From the NCBI GenBank assembly GCA_947503435.1, contig CANNDL010000001.1, positions 271,469 through 335,468 on the forward strand: a DNA stretch of 64,000 nucleotides. The letters run 5' to 3'. The stretch comes from an uncultured Kangiella sp. Its GTDB lineage: Bacteria; Pseudomonadota; Gammaproteobacteria; Enterobacterales; Kangiellaceae. How positions within the stretch are numbered: the stretch's first letter is position 1; every line of letters starts with the position of its first letter. The position numbers were made by a program, and so were the translations under genes. Of this stretch, positions 55,217 through 63,601 are shown in pieces. The notes beneath the pieces are model-generated. The model had not been told where the DNA came from, did no database searches, and was given only the letters and a program-made list of their open reading frames with translations.

Positions 55217-57694
55217 TTCTGCTTTAAAAGGTTTAATCGTCACTAGCATTAATGGTAATAGCGTTAGGTTTAAGAACAATGCCACCGCCATTGCTAAGCC
55301 GGTTAGCAGGCCAAAGTAAATCGATGGGATAAAGTCCGACAAAGCTAAAATTGCAAAGCCTGCGATGACCGTAACACCGGTATAATAAATGGCTTTACCA
55401 ATACTGGCGTGACAACGTTTCATGGTAGCCAAATAGTCAAAGTCAGCGTTAAATTCTGCTCTAAAACGATGCACATAATGAATGGAGTTATCAACTGCTA
55501 TACCTATGACAATAGCTGCTATGGTAATGGTCATCATATCCATTGGAATTCCTAGCAACCCCATTATTCCTAACACCATGCCCGCCGATAAAGCATTTGG
55601 GATGGTGGCAATTATGGCAATTTTAAACGAACGGAAAAGAATCAAAAACATTAATAAAATAGCAATATATACAGCGCCAATAGTTAGTATTTGTGATTCA
55701 AATAAGCTCTCCAGCATATTGTTATAAAGGACCAGCATGCCGGTAAAGTGAAGATTCTCTGGCTTTATTTGCGCCTCATTTATAATGTATTCGCGAATAG
55801 TACGAATGAGCTCTGCTCGTTTTAAATTTTTATTGGTTTCTTCTACTCGTATATTAATCCTGATTTGATTTCCATCTTGAGACAAATAGGGGGTTAGAAG
55901 TGCTGCTTTAACTTCATCTGGAAATTTTTGATGAGCAAGACTAAGTGTTACTTGATCAGGAATAACGTTATTATTCATCTCTTTTAATACTTTAGCCGTT
56001 GTGGCTAAAGAAGAAACTTTTCCTGTAACTTCAAGGTTATCGATATAGTCATGTATTCGCTCTAATTGAGCTAATTTGTTTGCAGTAAACCAATAACCTG
56101 GATCATATTCGGATTCAAATTCATCGCCAAAGTCTTCATCTTCAAATTCGTCATCGAAATCATCATCAACCTCGCTCAAGTCGGCATCGATGATTATATC
56201 GAGCGGGGTAGTACCACCAAGCTTTTGATCGATGGTTTTCATGCCTTGATGAATTTCTGTTTCTGATTTGAAATAATCAATAAAGCTGTTTTCAACTTTT
56301 AGCTTTGAAATTCCAATAGCACTTAGAATGATAATCCCTAAACTGGCAATAAAAATAACCGGCTTAAAGTTAATGGTGAAATTGTAAACCCAGTTAGTGA
56401 TTTTATAAGTGATACTCGTTCCGCTATGGTGTTTATCAGCTTTCATGAGTTGGATAAAACTTGGGAAGATAATAAAGGTTAGAATAAAGCCTAATACTAT
56501 TCCCATCGTCATGATCCAACCAAAATCAATCACGGGTCGAATTCCACTAATCAGTAGTGAGATAAAAGCAACAATGGTAGTTAAAGCGGTGTAAAAACAA
56601 GGCCAAAACATCCGAGAAACAGTAGCGATTACACGCTCTTTAAGGGTTGCATTTTGGTTTCGCGCAATAAAATCGCGATAGAAAACTACTAAATGAACTG
56701 ATAAGGCTAAAATTACAATGAGTAAGATTGACGGGAAGTTTGAAGAAATAACGGTAATTCGCCAATCAAGAAAACTTAATAAGCCAGCCAAAATGGTGAC
56801 TGTTGTTAAGCAAGAGAATAAAGGCAAAACCACCCAGCGTAACTTGCCAAAAAATACGAACAGCGCCAACATAATAAATAACAAGATGCCGATTCCAAAA
56901 ACAGTAATGTCATGTTGGATAAAATCGAGCATATCATTGGTTATCATTGATACGCCACCAAGGTGTAGGTTAGCTACATCTCGATAATCATCCATGATAG
57001 TTCTAACTTCTTGGATTATGTTTCTGGTACGTTCAGAAGTTACACGACTGTAATCGTCAAAATCTTGCTCAAATTTATCCAGCTTAGCTTTTTCTTCTGT
57101 CTCTAAATTCCGAGTCGCGCGTTCTTTTCTAAGCGCATCTCTTGTTTCTAATAATGAAAAATATTTTTCATCACGTACAAAATTAATTTGAATAGCACTA
57201 GTGGTTCCATCTTCACCTACTAATAGATTTTTATAAATTGGACTGTTGGTGAATTCATTAAGTGCTTTATTTTTATCTACGCCTTTAGTAACTAATGTTG
57301 GAATATTGCTTAAAGCTTCTACGTCTATCGTTAAACCATCTAATAATGGTACATTTAGGATGCTATTTACGTTAGCTACAGTTTGTATTTTGGTGAGACG
57401 CTGAGTTAAATCTTCAAGTTTTGATAAAGCAGTCGGGTCTATTAAGCCATTATTTGGCTGCCAAGTAATTACTAAAAAGTCATCGGAACCATACTTTTTA
57501 GTGGTCTCGCGGTAGTATGCCAAGGATGTATCACTTTCAAGAACTAAAGATTCACCAGAAGCATCAAGTCTAAATTTTGGTAATTGCGTGGCAGCAATGA
57601 TGGTTATCAGAATAATCGCAATGATGGAGAACCAAGGATTATCAATAATGGTTTTTTTATAAAGATTAAAGAAAAAATTATTATTATTAGTCAT
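55214..57694 (-). CDS. MMPL/RND-superfamily transporter
   Basis: An 826-residue protein with 12 predicted membrane helices in two halves of six, each with a large periplasmic loop (about residues 35-250 and 470-640). The halves end in SSD/MMPL-type helix bundles: GIGILLFIMLALFVFFGKL, then ALSVHLVVFYRDF; and ITIAAIVIGIAVDNSIHYVHRF. It is of the 'exporter of the RND superfamily' or hopanoid/lipid exporter type. An unusual acidic patch (about residues 506-531, mostly Asp, Glu and Phe) lies in the second loop. It begins 2 bases after yfjD and ends a likely operon ypjD-yfjD-mmpl. Substrate unknown; lipids or sterol-like molecules are typical of MMPLs. Confidence 0.85.
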   Translation of the reverse strand: MTNNNNFFFNLYKKTIIDNPWFSIIAIILITIIAATQLPKFRLDASGESLVLESDTSLAYYRETTKKYGSDDFLVITWQPNNGLIDPTALSKLEDLTQRLTKIQTVANVNSILNVPLLDGLTIDVEALSNIPTLVTKGVDKNKALNEFTNSPIYKNLLVGEDGTTSAIQINFVRDEKYFSLLETRDALRKERATRNLETEEKAKLDKFEQDFDDYSRVTSERTRNIIQEVRTIMDDYRDVANLHLGGVSMITNDMLDFIQHDITVFGIGILLFIMLALFVFFGKLRWVVLPLFSCLTTVTILAGLLSFLDWRITVISSNFPSILLIVILALSVHLVVFYRDFIARNQNATLKERVIATVSRMFWPCFYTALTTIVAFISLLISGIRPVIDFGWIMTMGIVLGFILTFIIFPSFIQLMKADKHHSGTSITYKITNWVYNFTINFKPVIFIASLGIIILSAIGISKLKVENSFIDYFKSETEIHQGMKTIDQKLGGTTPLDIIIDADLSEVDDDFDDEFEDEDFGDEFESEYDPGYWFTANKLAQLERIHDYIDNLEVTGKVSSLATTAKVLKEMNNNVIPDQVTLSLAHQKFPDEVKAALLTPYLSQDGNQIRINIRVEETNKNLKRAELIRTIREYIINEAQIKPENLHFTGMLVLYNNMLESLFESQILTIGAVYIAILLMFLILFRSFKIAIIATIPNALSAGMVLGIMGLLGIPMDMMTITIAAIVIGIAVDNSIHYVHRFRAEFNADFDYLATMKRCHASIGKAIYYTGVTVIAGFAILALSDFIPSIYFGLLTGLAMAVALFLNLTLLPLMLVTIKPFKAE

Positions 57695-57696
57695 AG

Positions 57697-58965
57697 TTAT
57701 GAGGTTTTATATAGGTTCGGAATAATGCGAACGCTTTTAATTAAATTGTCTTTTACTTGTAGCACTTCCATCGGGTAGCCGTGTAATCTTAAACAAGTGC
57801 CTGACTGTGGAATGCTTTCTAAGTGTTCTGTAATCAAACCATTTAAGGTTTTAGGTCCGATCGTTGGTAACTCCCACTTAGTAGCTCGATTTAGATCTCG
57901 TATGGTAACGGTAGCATCAACTAATAATGAACCATCGTTTTGTGGTTGTACTTCTTTATTGATTGCTGAAATCTCGGTTGTAAAATCACCAACTATTTCT
58001 TCAAGAATATCATCTAAGGTCACAAGTCCTTCGATATCGCCATATTCATCCACGACTAAGCCAATTCGATCACGTTTGCGCTGAAATTTCATTAGTTGGG
58101 TATGCAGCGGAGTGCCTTCCGGTACATAATAAATGGGGTCTAAAAACTCAAGAAGGTCTTCCGGCTTAGGGTTTTCAGTTTCTAATACTCGGCCAAAGTT
58201 TCTAGCGTGTAAGAATCCTTGTACCTGATCGATATCCTCTTTAAACACTAGTAAGCGTGTATGAATCGAGTTACGAATTTGTTCAAAGATAAATTCAATA
58301 TCATCATCGAGATCGATGCCGGCGATTTCGTTGCGGGGTATCATAATGTCGTCAACCGCTACTTTTTCTAAATCTAATATGCTGAGTAACATTTTTTGGT
58401 GGCGACTGGGAATTAGGGCGCCTGCTTCATTCACAACACTGCGCAACTCCTCCTGATTGAGTTGATCACCCGTTTCATTTTCGGGCTGAACGCCAAACAT
58501 TCTTAAAATGCCATTGGATAAGAAGTTTATAAGCTTAACTGCAGGATAAAAAATACTTGCTAGAACTTTTAGGGTAGGGGCTGCAAAGAAAGCAATTTTT
58601 TCTGGAAACAAAGCCGCTAATGTTTTGGGTGTAACTTCGGCAAAAATTAATACCACAAAAGTTAGCATCAAGGTTGCTGCAAAAATGCCACCTTCGCCCC
58701 AAAATCTGATGGCAATCACGGTAGCAATAGCGGAAGCTAAGATATTAACAATATTATTGCCAAGCAGAATTAAGCCCAATAACTTATCGGGGCGTTTAAG
58801 CATTTCTGAGACTCGTTTTGCTTTGCTATTGCCTTGTTTGGCTTGATGGCGCAATCGGTACCGATTGAGCGACATCATGCCCGTCTCAGAACTTGAAAAG
58901 AAGGCTGATAAAAGCAATAAAATGCCTAAAAATATAAATAGAGTGCCTGTCGACAGCGATTCCAA
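57697..58965 (-). CDS. yfjD: CNNM/CorC-type transporter, YfjD-like (DUF21, CBS pair, CorC_HlyC)
   Basis: A 422-residue protein: DUF21 membrane domain (about 1-185: SSSETGMMSLNRYRLRHQAKQGN, GNNIVNILASAIATV, FAEVTPKTLAALFPEKIAF), two CBS domains (about 205-325: DIMIPRNEIAGIDLDDDIE, VDEYGDIEGLVTLDDILEEIVGDF) and a C-terminal CorC_HlyC domain. Relatives are implicated in Mg2+ or other cation efflux. The TTG start at 58965 gives MESLSTGTL against E. coli MEHISTTTL, with AGAGG 7 bases upstream. It starts 3 bases after ypjD, as in E. coli. Confidence 0.92.
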   Translation of the reverse strand: MESLSTGTLFIFLGILLLLSAFFSSSETGMMSLNRYRLRHQAKQGNSKAKRVSEMLKRPDKLLGLILLGNNIVNILASAIATVIAIRFWGEGGIFAATLMLTFVVLIFAEVTPKTLAALFPEKIAFFAAPTLKVLASIFYPAVKLINFLSNGILRMFGVQPENETGDQLNQEELRSVVNEAGALIPSRHQKMLLSILDLEKVAVDDIMIPRNEIAGIDLDDDIEFIFEQIRNSIHTRLLVFKEDIDQVQGFLHARNFGRVLETENPKPEDLLEFLDPIYYVPEGTPLHTQLMKFQRKRDRIGLVVDEYGDIEGLVTLDDILEEIVGDFTTEISAINKEVQPQNDGSLLVDATVTIRDLNRATKWELPTIGPKTLNGLITEHLESIPQSGTCLRLHGYPMEVLQVKDNLIKSVRIIPNLYKTS

Positions 58966-58968
58966 GGA

Positions 58969-59766
58969 TCAGCCTCTTTGTAATATTAATTCGATAACGA
59001 GCTTACTGCCGATAAATCCTACGGCTAACAACGCAAAAGCGATAAGGGAATAGCGCGCAAATTGAATACCACTTATCTTTGAGACTTTATACATTAGGAT
59101 AAATGTACAGAAACTGAACCAAGCTAAAATGGTTAAGATGATTTTATGTAATGCTTGTGACTCAATGACTTCTGATGGCAAGAAAAATCCTAAGGCCAAC
59201 GCTAATGTTAAACAAGCTGAGCCAATCATAACCAAATCAAAATTAAAGCGTTCCATTTGCAACAACGGTGGTGTCAGCGGATGAATTTTTGCGGGTTGTG
59301 TTTTGAGCTTCTTATTTAACAATAGAACTAAAGTGCTTTGAATAGCCGCCATTAGTAAGAGGCTAAAGCTAATAATGGCTAACCAAATATGCCAAATACT
59401 GATAGTGTCGCCACTTAATTCTAAGACCCAAGGCTTATGTGGAATTAAGCTGGCGAATAAACTTAAAGCGGCAAAAAGTGCGGCGTAAAGCATTAAATGA
59501 GGTGCTTGATTTCGGAAACGATAAATCGCTATTAATAGAATTAAAATAAATGCAGTTAGCGATAACAAGTTAAAAATCGATAGATTTTGGCCTGCACCTG
59601 TTTCAATCGATAAATAAAGCGAATATAAGTGTAGTGCCATAGGAGCGAAAGGTAAAAACTTGCTCCAGCTAGGTAAATCGTCCTCAGGGTTTCTGAGTCG
59701 ATGGGCAAAAAAGCCTACCAGGCTAAAATAGGCTAAAGCGGTAATAATATTAATACTTAATGACAT
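58969..59766 (-). CDS. ypjD: Cytochrome c assembly-type inner membrane protein, YpjD
   Basis: A 265-residue protein with eight predicted helices and a CcsA/CcmC-like pattern: HIWLAIISFSLLLMAAIQSTLVLLLN (His and tryptophan region), PLTPPLLQMERFNFDLVMIG, and LPSEVIESQALHKIILTILAWFSF. E. coli YpjD has the same place, between ffh and yfjD. A heme-handling function is suggested by family membership but not shown for YpjD. It is divergent from ffh, with which it shares a 178-base regulatory gap. Confidence 0.88.
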   Translation of the reverse strand: MSLSINIITALAYFSLVGFFAHRLRNPEDDLPSWSKFLPFAPMALHLYSLYLSIETGAGQNLSIFNLLSLTAFILILLIAIYRFRNQAPHLMLYAALFAALSLFASLIPHKPWVLELSGDTISIWHIWLAIISFSLLLMAAIQSTLVLLLNKKLKTQPAKIHPLTPPLLQMERFNFDLVMIGSACLTLALALGFFLPSEVIESQALHKIILTILAWFSFCTFILMYKVSKISGIQFARYSLIAFALLAVGFIGSKLVIELILQRG

Positions 59767-59860
59767 GTTTTTAACTTATTGAAATATTTAAGGTTTTATA
59801 GCAAAAGCCACTAGTTACAATTCAATGGCAAATAGTATCACAAAATCGCAAATGATCCGC

Positions 59861-59872
59861 TATAATGCGCCC
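59861..59872 (+). promoter_or_regulatory. ffh -10 element with GC-rich discriminator
   Basis: Perfect -10 TATAAT (59861-59866) followed by GCGCCC; -35 TCACAA at 59838-59843 with 17-base spacing is weak. About 75 bases upstream of ffh. Confidence 0.6.
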
Positions 59873-59944
59873 AATTGAATTAGAAATTAATTTCCCAATA
59901 ATTATATCTATTAATAAAGAAAGTATTGGGATTGAGGAAGATTG

Positions 59945-61357
59945 ATGTTTGAAAGTTTAAGTGATCGCCTATCGGGTGCTTTAAAGTCCATTCAGGGCAA
60001 AGCCAAGATTACCGAAGACAATATTAAAGACACATTACGTGAAGTGAGAATGGCGCTTTTAGAAGCGGACGTTGCCTTACCGGTTGTGCGAGAATTTGTT
60101 GGCGCGATTAAAGAAAGAGCGGTAGGGACTGTTGTTGGTAAAGCGCTCGATCCTGGTCAGGAATTCATCAAGATTGTTAATGATGAAATGGTTAAAGCCA
60201 TGGGTGAGGAAAATGACTCACTCAATTTAGCAGCTAAACCTCCAGTTGTGATCTTAATGGCGGGCTTACAAGGCGCCGGTAAAACTACTTCCGCAGGTAA
60301 ACTTTCTCATCTATTAATCAATCGTGAAAAGAAATCTGTGATGGTGGCTTCCGCGGATGTTTATCGCCCTGCGGCGATTAAGCAGCTTGAAACGGTTGCT
60401 GGCGAAGTAGGAGCAAGTTTCTTCCCAAGCTCGACTGAGCAAAAGCCAGTTGATATTGCTAAAAATGCGATTGAAGAAGCTCGTAAGAGTTTTATGGATG
60501 TGGTCATTATCGATACCGCAGGTCGTTTAGCAGTCGATGAAGAAATGATGGATGAGATCAAGGCACTACATGCCGCGATTGATCCAACTGAGACTTTATT
60601 CGTGGTTGACTCCATGACCGGGCAAGATGCGGCCAATACTGCGAAAGCTTTTAATGATGCCTTGCCATTAACGGGTGTTATCTTAACCAAAGCTGATGGT
60701 GATGCACGTGGTGGTGCGGCGCTGTCTATTCGTCAAATTACTGGTAAGCCGATTAAGTTTATCGGTATGGGTGAAAAGCTCGATCAATTAGAGCCATTCC
60801 ATCCAGAGCGTGTTGCTTCTCGAATCTTAGGCATGGGTGATGTCCTAAGTTTAATTGAAGAAGTTGAGCGCACGGTCGATAAGAAAAAAGCCGAGAAAGT
60901 TGCCAAGAAGATCATGAAAGGCAAAGGCTTTGACCTTGAAGATTTCCGTGAGCAACTAGTGCAAATGCAAAATATGGGCGGTATGGCAGGTTTAATGGAT
61001 AAGTTACCGGGTATGGGACAAATTCCAGAAGCTGCAAAACAAAAGGTCATGAATGATAAGTCGACTGGTCAAATGATGGCCATTATTAATTCCATGACGC
61101 CAAAAGAGCGTGCTCGTCCAGAATTAATTAAGGGATCGCGTAAAAAGCGAATTGCGGGTGGTTCAGGAACTCAGATCCAAGATGTAAACCGTCTATTAAA
61201 GCAGTTTACTCAAATGCAAAAAATGATGAAAAAGATGAAAGGCAAAGGCGGCATGATGAAAATGATGCGCGGCATGCAAGGCAAGTTACCACCTGGTATG
61301 GGTGGAATGGGCGGGCCGGGAGGTCCGGGTGGGATGCCACCTTTTAGCCGTCGCTAA
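59945..61357 (+). CDS. ffh: Signal recognition particle GTPase Ffh
   Basis: A 470-residue SRP54 homologue. N domain (FESLSDRLSGALKSIQGKAKITEDN, LLEADVALPVV); G domain with GLQGAGKTTSAGKL, DTAGRLAVDEEMMDEI, TKADGDARGGAALS and GEKLDQLEPFHPERVASRILGMGDV; C-terminal Met-rich M domain (MQNMGGMAGLMDKLPGMGQIP, GSRKKRIAGGSGTQIQDVNRLLKQFTQM) that holds 4.5S RNA and signal sequences. It ends with a Gly/Met/Pro tail. ATG at 59945 follows GAGGAAGATTG; TTG at 59942 only adds one residue. No strong terminator is visible downstream. Confidence 0.97.
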   Translation: MFESLSDRLSGALKSIQGKAKITEDNIKDTLREVRMALLEADVALPVVREFVGAIKERAVGTVVGKALDPGQEFIKIVNDEMVKAMGEENDSLNLAAKPPVVILMAGLQGAGKTTSAGKLSHLLINREKKSVMVASADVYRPAAIKQLETVAGEVGASFFPSSTEQKPVDIAKNAIEEARKSFMDVVIIDTAGRLAVDEEMMDEIKALHAAIDPTETLFVVDSMTGQDAANTAKAFNDALPLTGVILTKADGDARGGAALSIRQITGKPIKFIGMGEKLDQLEPFHPERVASRILGMGDVLSLIEEVERTVDKKKAEKVAKKIMKGKGFDLEDFREQLVQMQNMGGMAGLMDKLPGMGQIPEAAKQKVMNDKSTGQMMAIINSMTPKERARPELIKGSRKKRIAGGSGTQIQDVNRLLKQFTQMQKMMKKMKGKGGMMKMMRGMQGKLPPGMGGMGGPGGPGGMPPFSRR

Positions 61358-61448
61358 AATCGACAACTGCATATAAATACTCTTAACACAAAGGCTCGTT
61401 TGCAAGAGTCTTTGAGCTGAGTAGCTTGACTTGTTCTAGGCAATTTCT

Positions 61449-61964
61449 CTATTCAAAATAAGTATTGATTTTAGTTTTAACGACTAAGCTATTTTCTAAA
61501 TAAAATCCTATTGGGGCTGAGCCTCCATCTCCAAATGGAACCATATATACCATATGTTTGTTAGTACTGAACTGCTTATTTGGCTGGCCAAAGTATTGTA
61601 TTAACTCATTTTTTGAAAGGCCGATAAAGCACGGTGAGATTTTAATAGAAAGGCAACTATTGAAAGATACACTTTCTAACAACTCTTTGCTTTTTAGTTT
61701 TGACTCCTCTCCAAACTGACCTTGCCAGAGGGTGATAGTCAAATGAGGGTAATAATAAGATACTAACTCAGACAGGGTTTGGTTATATCTAAGTTCTAAA
61801 GCTTTTGAAGAGGTTTTTGTTGGTTTGCCTAAATTTGTAGTGATTGTTTCAAAAGTTTCGCCCCATTGATATGCTTGTTCAGCATAGGTTTTTTTGTTGA
61901 GTTCACTTGCATGGCTATTAACTGAAATGCAAAGCAGAAAAACAAATAAACTGAACTTATTCAT
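61449..61964 (-). CDS. Uncharacterised exported protein
   Basis: A 171-residue protein with a signal peptide (NKFSLFVFLLCISVNSHAS). The mature domain (about 150 residues) holds a Cys pair (SFNSCLSIKISPCFIG) and GLSKNELIQYFGQPNKQF, a SmpA/BamE-like 'helix-turn, QP-G' hint seen in small outer-membrane assembly proteins; this similarity is too slight to name it. It begins 5 bases after the Sel1-like gene and is probably co-transcribed. ATG at 61964. Function unknown. Confidence 0.7.
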   Translation of the reverse strand: MNKFSLFVFLLCISVNSHASELNKKTYAEQAYQWGETFETITTNLGKPTKTSSKALELRYNQTLSELVSYYYPHLTITLWQGQFGEESKLKSKELLESVSFNSCLSIKISPCFIGLSKNELIQYFGQPNKQFSTNKHMVYMVPFGDGGSAPIGFYLENSLVVKTKINTYFE

Positions 61965-61969
61965 ACCAA

Positions 61970-62659
61970 TTACTCAGACTCTTTAACCGTAACTATTCCT
62001 CTACGCATCTTTAAAGTTTTCACTTTGTATTCGAGCGTATTAATAGCTTTTTTCATAGCCCTTAGGTTTTCAGGACTTATTTTAGCCACAAACTCTTTGC
62101 ATTCTTTTTCTGCCGATAGGTATTGCAAACTGCCGTTGCTTCCAATCCAACCTCCACACATAACCGTTATCTTGTTGCAAGCATGAACACTTCGTAATCG
62201 GCTGCCAGTACATTTAGGGAAATCTTCTTTTAAGTGCTTTAAATAACGCTCTGATACTGCTAAGTCGTTATATTCAAGGTATAAATCGAGGGCTTTATTT
62301 TCGATTTTTTCGCGTTGTTCAGCCTCTACTTTCTGGTCTAACTTATCGAAGTATTCAACAAAATATTCATTTTTGGTTGATTTAGAAAGCTTTGCCCAAG
62401 CGTATGCAGTCTGAAAATCTTTTTCAGTTCCAAGTCCCAAAAGGTACATGATGGAAAGTTTATACTGAGAGTGTTTATCACCAGATTCCGCTAATTTTTC
62501 ATACATAGGAAAAGCTTGCGCGTAGTTTTTCTCTTTATACAGATTATCGACAATTGCGATATCTTCATCATTAGGGACATAAAACTTTTCTTTGGCTTGA
62601 CCTAAATTAGCAAAACAAATAATTACGCTAGTGACTAGGAATAGAATTACTTTCTTCAC
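61970..62659 (-). CDS. Secreted Sel1-like (TPR-type) repeat protein
   Basis: A 229-residue protein. The start is GTG at 62659, with AGGA 7 bases upstream; it opens with a signal peptide (KKVILFLVTSVIICFANLGQA). Upstream codons back to 62707 are open but lack a site. After the signal come Sel1-like repeats (NYAQAFPMYEKLAESGDKHSQYKLSIMYLLGLGTEKDFQTAYAWAKL), then a helical region and four Cys (KCTGSRLRSVHACNKITVMCGG, KECKEF) that could form disulfides. Such proteins act as scaffolds for protein contacts in the periplasm. Middle gene of the minus-strand group between ffh and rpsP. Partner unknown. Confidence 0.75.
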   Translation of the reverse strand: MKKVILFLVTSVIICFANLGQAKEKFYVPNDEDIAIVDNLYKEKNYAQAFPMYEKLAESGDKHSQYKLSIMYLLGLGTEKDFQTAYAWAKLSKSTKNEYFVEYFDKLDQKVEAEQREKIENKALDLYLEYNDLAVSERYLKHLKEDFPKCTGSRLRSVHACNKITVMCGGWIGSNGSLQYLSAEKECKEFVAKISPENLRAMKKAINTLEYKVKTLKMRRGIVTVKESE

Positions 62660-62722
62660 ACCGAATTCCTTTTGTGGAGTAATAAAAGGATTAAACTGCC
62701 AAGGCATTCTTAAGTCAAGCCA

Positions 62723-63058
62723 TTAGGTAGTAGCAGAAGTTGTTACCACTACACCTGCGGCAGCGGCAGCTTGTTGGGCTGAGGCGGCGCTAGCGGATGC
62801 CCCGGAACTTTGGTCCGAGCCTGCGATAATGCAGTAGCTGTAACCAAGGCCTTTTAGCTCGTTTTCCCATTGGATATCTCCTGTTAGGGCGTTTATAGCG
62901 AATAAATGGCCTCCAGAGTAGGCAATGATTTGATTGCCTTCTTTAACGAGGTTAGTTAAAGAACTGCCTTTTTTAAGTTTAGTACGCCAAACTTCAGTGC
63001 CAGTAGATTTATCAATGCAGGTAACATGGCCAGCAATGCCAATATAAACGTAATTCAT
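62723..63058 (-). CDS. Small PQQ-like beta-propeller repeat protein with Ala-rich tail
   Basis: A 111-residue protein with no signal peptide. It contains two PQQ/BamB-like repeats, VTCIDKSTGTEVWRTKL and LFAINALTGDIQWENEL, each ending in the Trp docking pattern, then a low-complexity Ala/Ser/Thr tail (SGASASAASAQQAAAAAG). With only two blades it cannot form a full propeller alone, so it may oligomerise or be a fragment. ATG at 63058 has a strong ribosome binding site (AAGGA, 7 bases upstream), so it is probably expressed. First gene of the minus-strand trio, 63 bases before the Sel1-like gene start. Function unknown. Confidence 0.7.
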   Translation of the reverse strand: MNYVYIGIAGHVTCIDKSTGTEVWRTKLKKGSSLTNLVKEGNQIIAYSGGHLFAINALTGDIQWENELKGLGYSYCIIAGSDQSSGASASAASAQQAAAAAGVVVTTSATT

Positions 63059-63211
63059 GGATTATCCTTCGAGTAGTTAATTATTTGATTTTATAATACT
63101 AATTTAGCATTTAAGTGAATTTCGGTCTGTGAGAAACTGTAACAAGCCATTAGGTTTAAAATATAGCTATATAATTCCTCTGGAAATAGCTTATTTATTG
63201 ATAAAAAGCAT

Positions 63212-63240
63212 TTCCCAAACCTAAGCTTTTCATGTAAAAT
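63212..63240 (+). promoter_or_regulatory. rpsP promoter
   Basis: -35 TTCCCA (63212-63217), 17-base spacer, -10 TAAAAT (63235-63240), then TCGCGCTC. Leader of about 80 bases to the rpsP ATG. The core matches that of purL. Confidence 0.6.
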
Positions 63241-63263
63241 TCGCGCTCTTAAAAATTTGCAAA

Positions 63264-63304
63264 CCTTTGAAAACCTCGAAATACGGCGTTTTCAGGGTCT
63301 TTTT
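63264..63304 (+). promoter_or_regulatory. Possible attenuator hairpin in the rpsP leader
   Basis: TGAAAAC and GTTTTCA form a 7-bp stem with a 13-base loop; flanking CC/GG can extend it; it is followed by TCTTTTTG. It resembles a weak intrinsic terminator inside the leader of the ribosomal protein operon, 25 bases before the ATG. Confidence 0.35.
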
Positions 63305-63329
63305 GTACTTAAAACAGAGGATTTAAACG

Positions 63330-63575
63330 ATGGTAGTCATTCGTTTAGCTCGTGGCGGTTCTAAAAAACGCCCTTTTTACCACTTAGTAGTTGCTGATCA
63401 ACGTATGAAGCGTGATGGCCGTTTTATTGAGCGTGTGGGTTTCTTTAACCCTGTTGCTCGCGGTCAAGAAGAGCGTTTACGCGTTAATGCTGATCGTGTT
63501 GAGCATTGGGTTGGCCAAGGCGCACAACCAAGCGCTCGTGTTGCTAAGTTGTTGAAAGATAACGCAGCTGCATAA
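63330..63575 (+). CDS. rpsP: 30S ribosomal protein S16
   Basis: An 81-residue ribosomal protein (E. coli S16, 82). [42 protein letters not shown] and the C-terminal [20 protein letters not shown] are diagnostic. First gene of the usual rpsP-rimM-trmD-rplS operon, of which rimM follows 26 bases downstream. ATG at 63330 follows CAGAGGA. In E. coli ffh precedes rpsP directly; here three minus-strand genes intervene. Confidence 0.98.
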   Translation: MVVIRLARGGSKKRPFYHLVVADQRMKRDGRFIERVGFFNPVARGQEERLRVNADRVEHWVGQGAQPSARVAKLLKDNAAA

Positions 63576-63601
63576 TTAGTTCCCTTTAGTAAAGAGAACT
63601 C

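Noticed and set aside
61389-61419. Hairpin-like CAAAGGCTC/GAGTCTTTG after ffh
   Set aside because: One G-T pair and no T tract follows; too weak to call a terminator.
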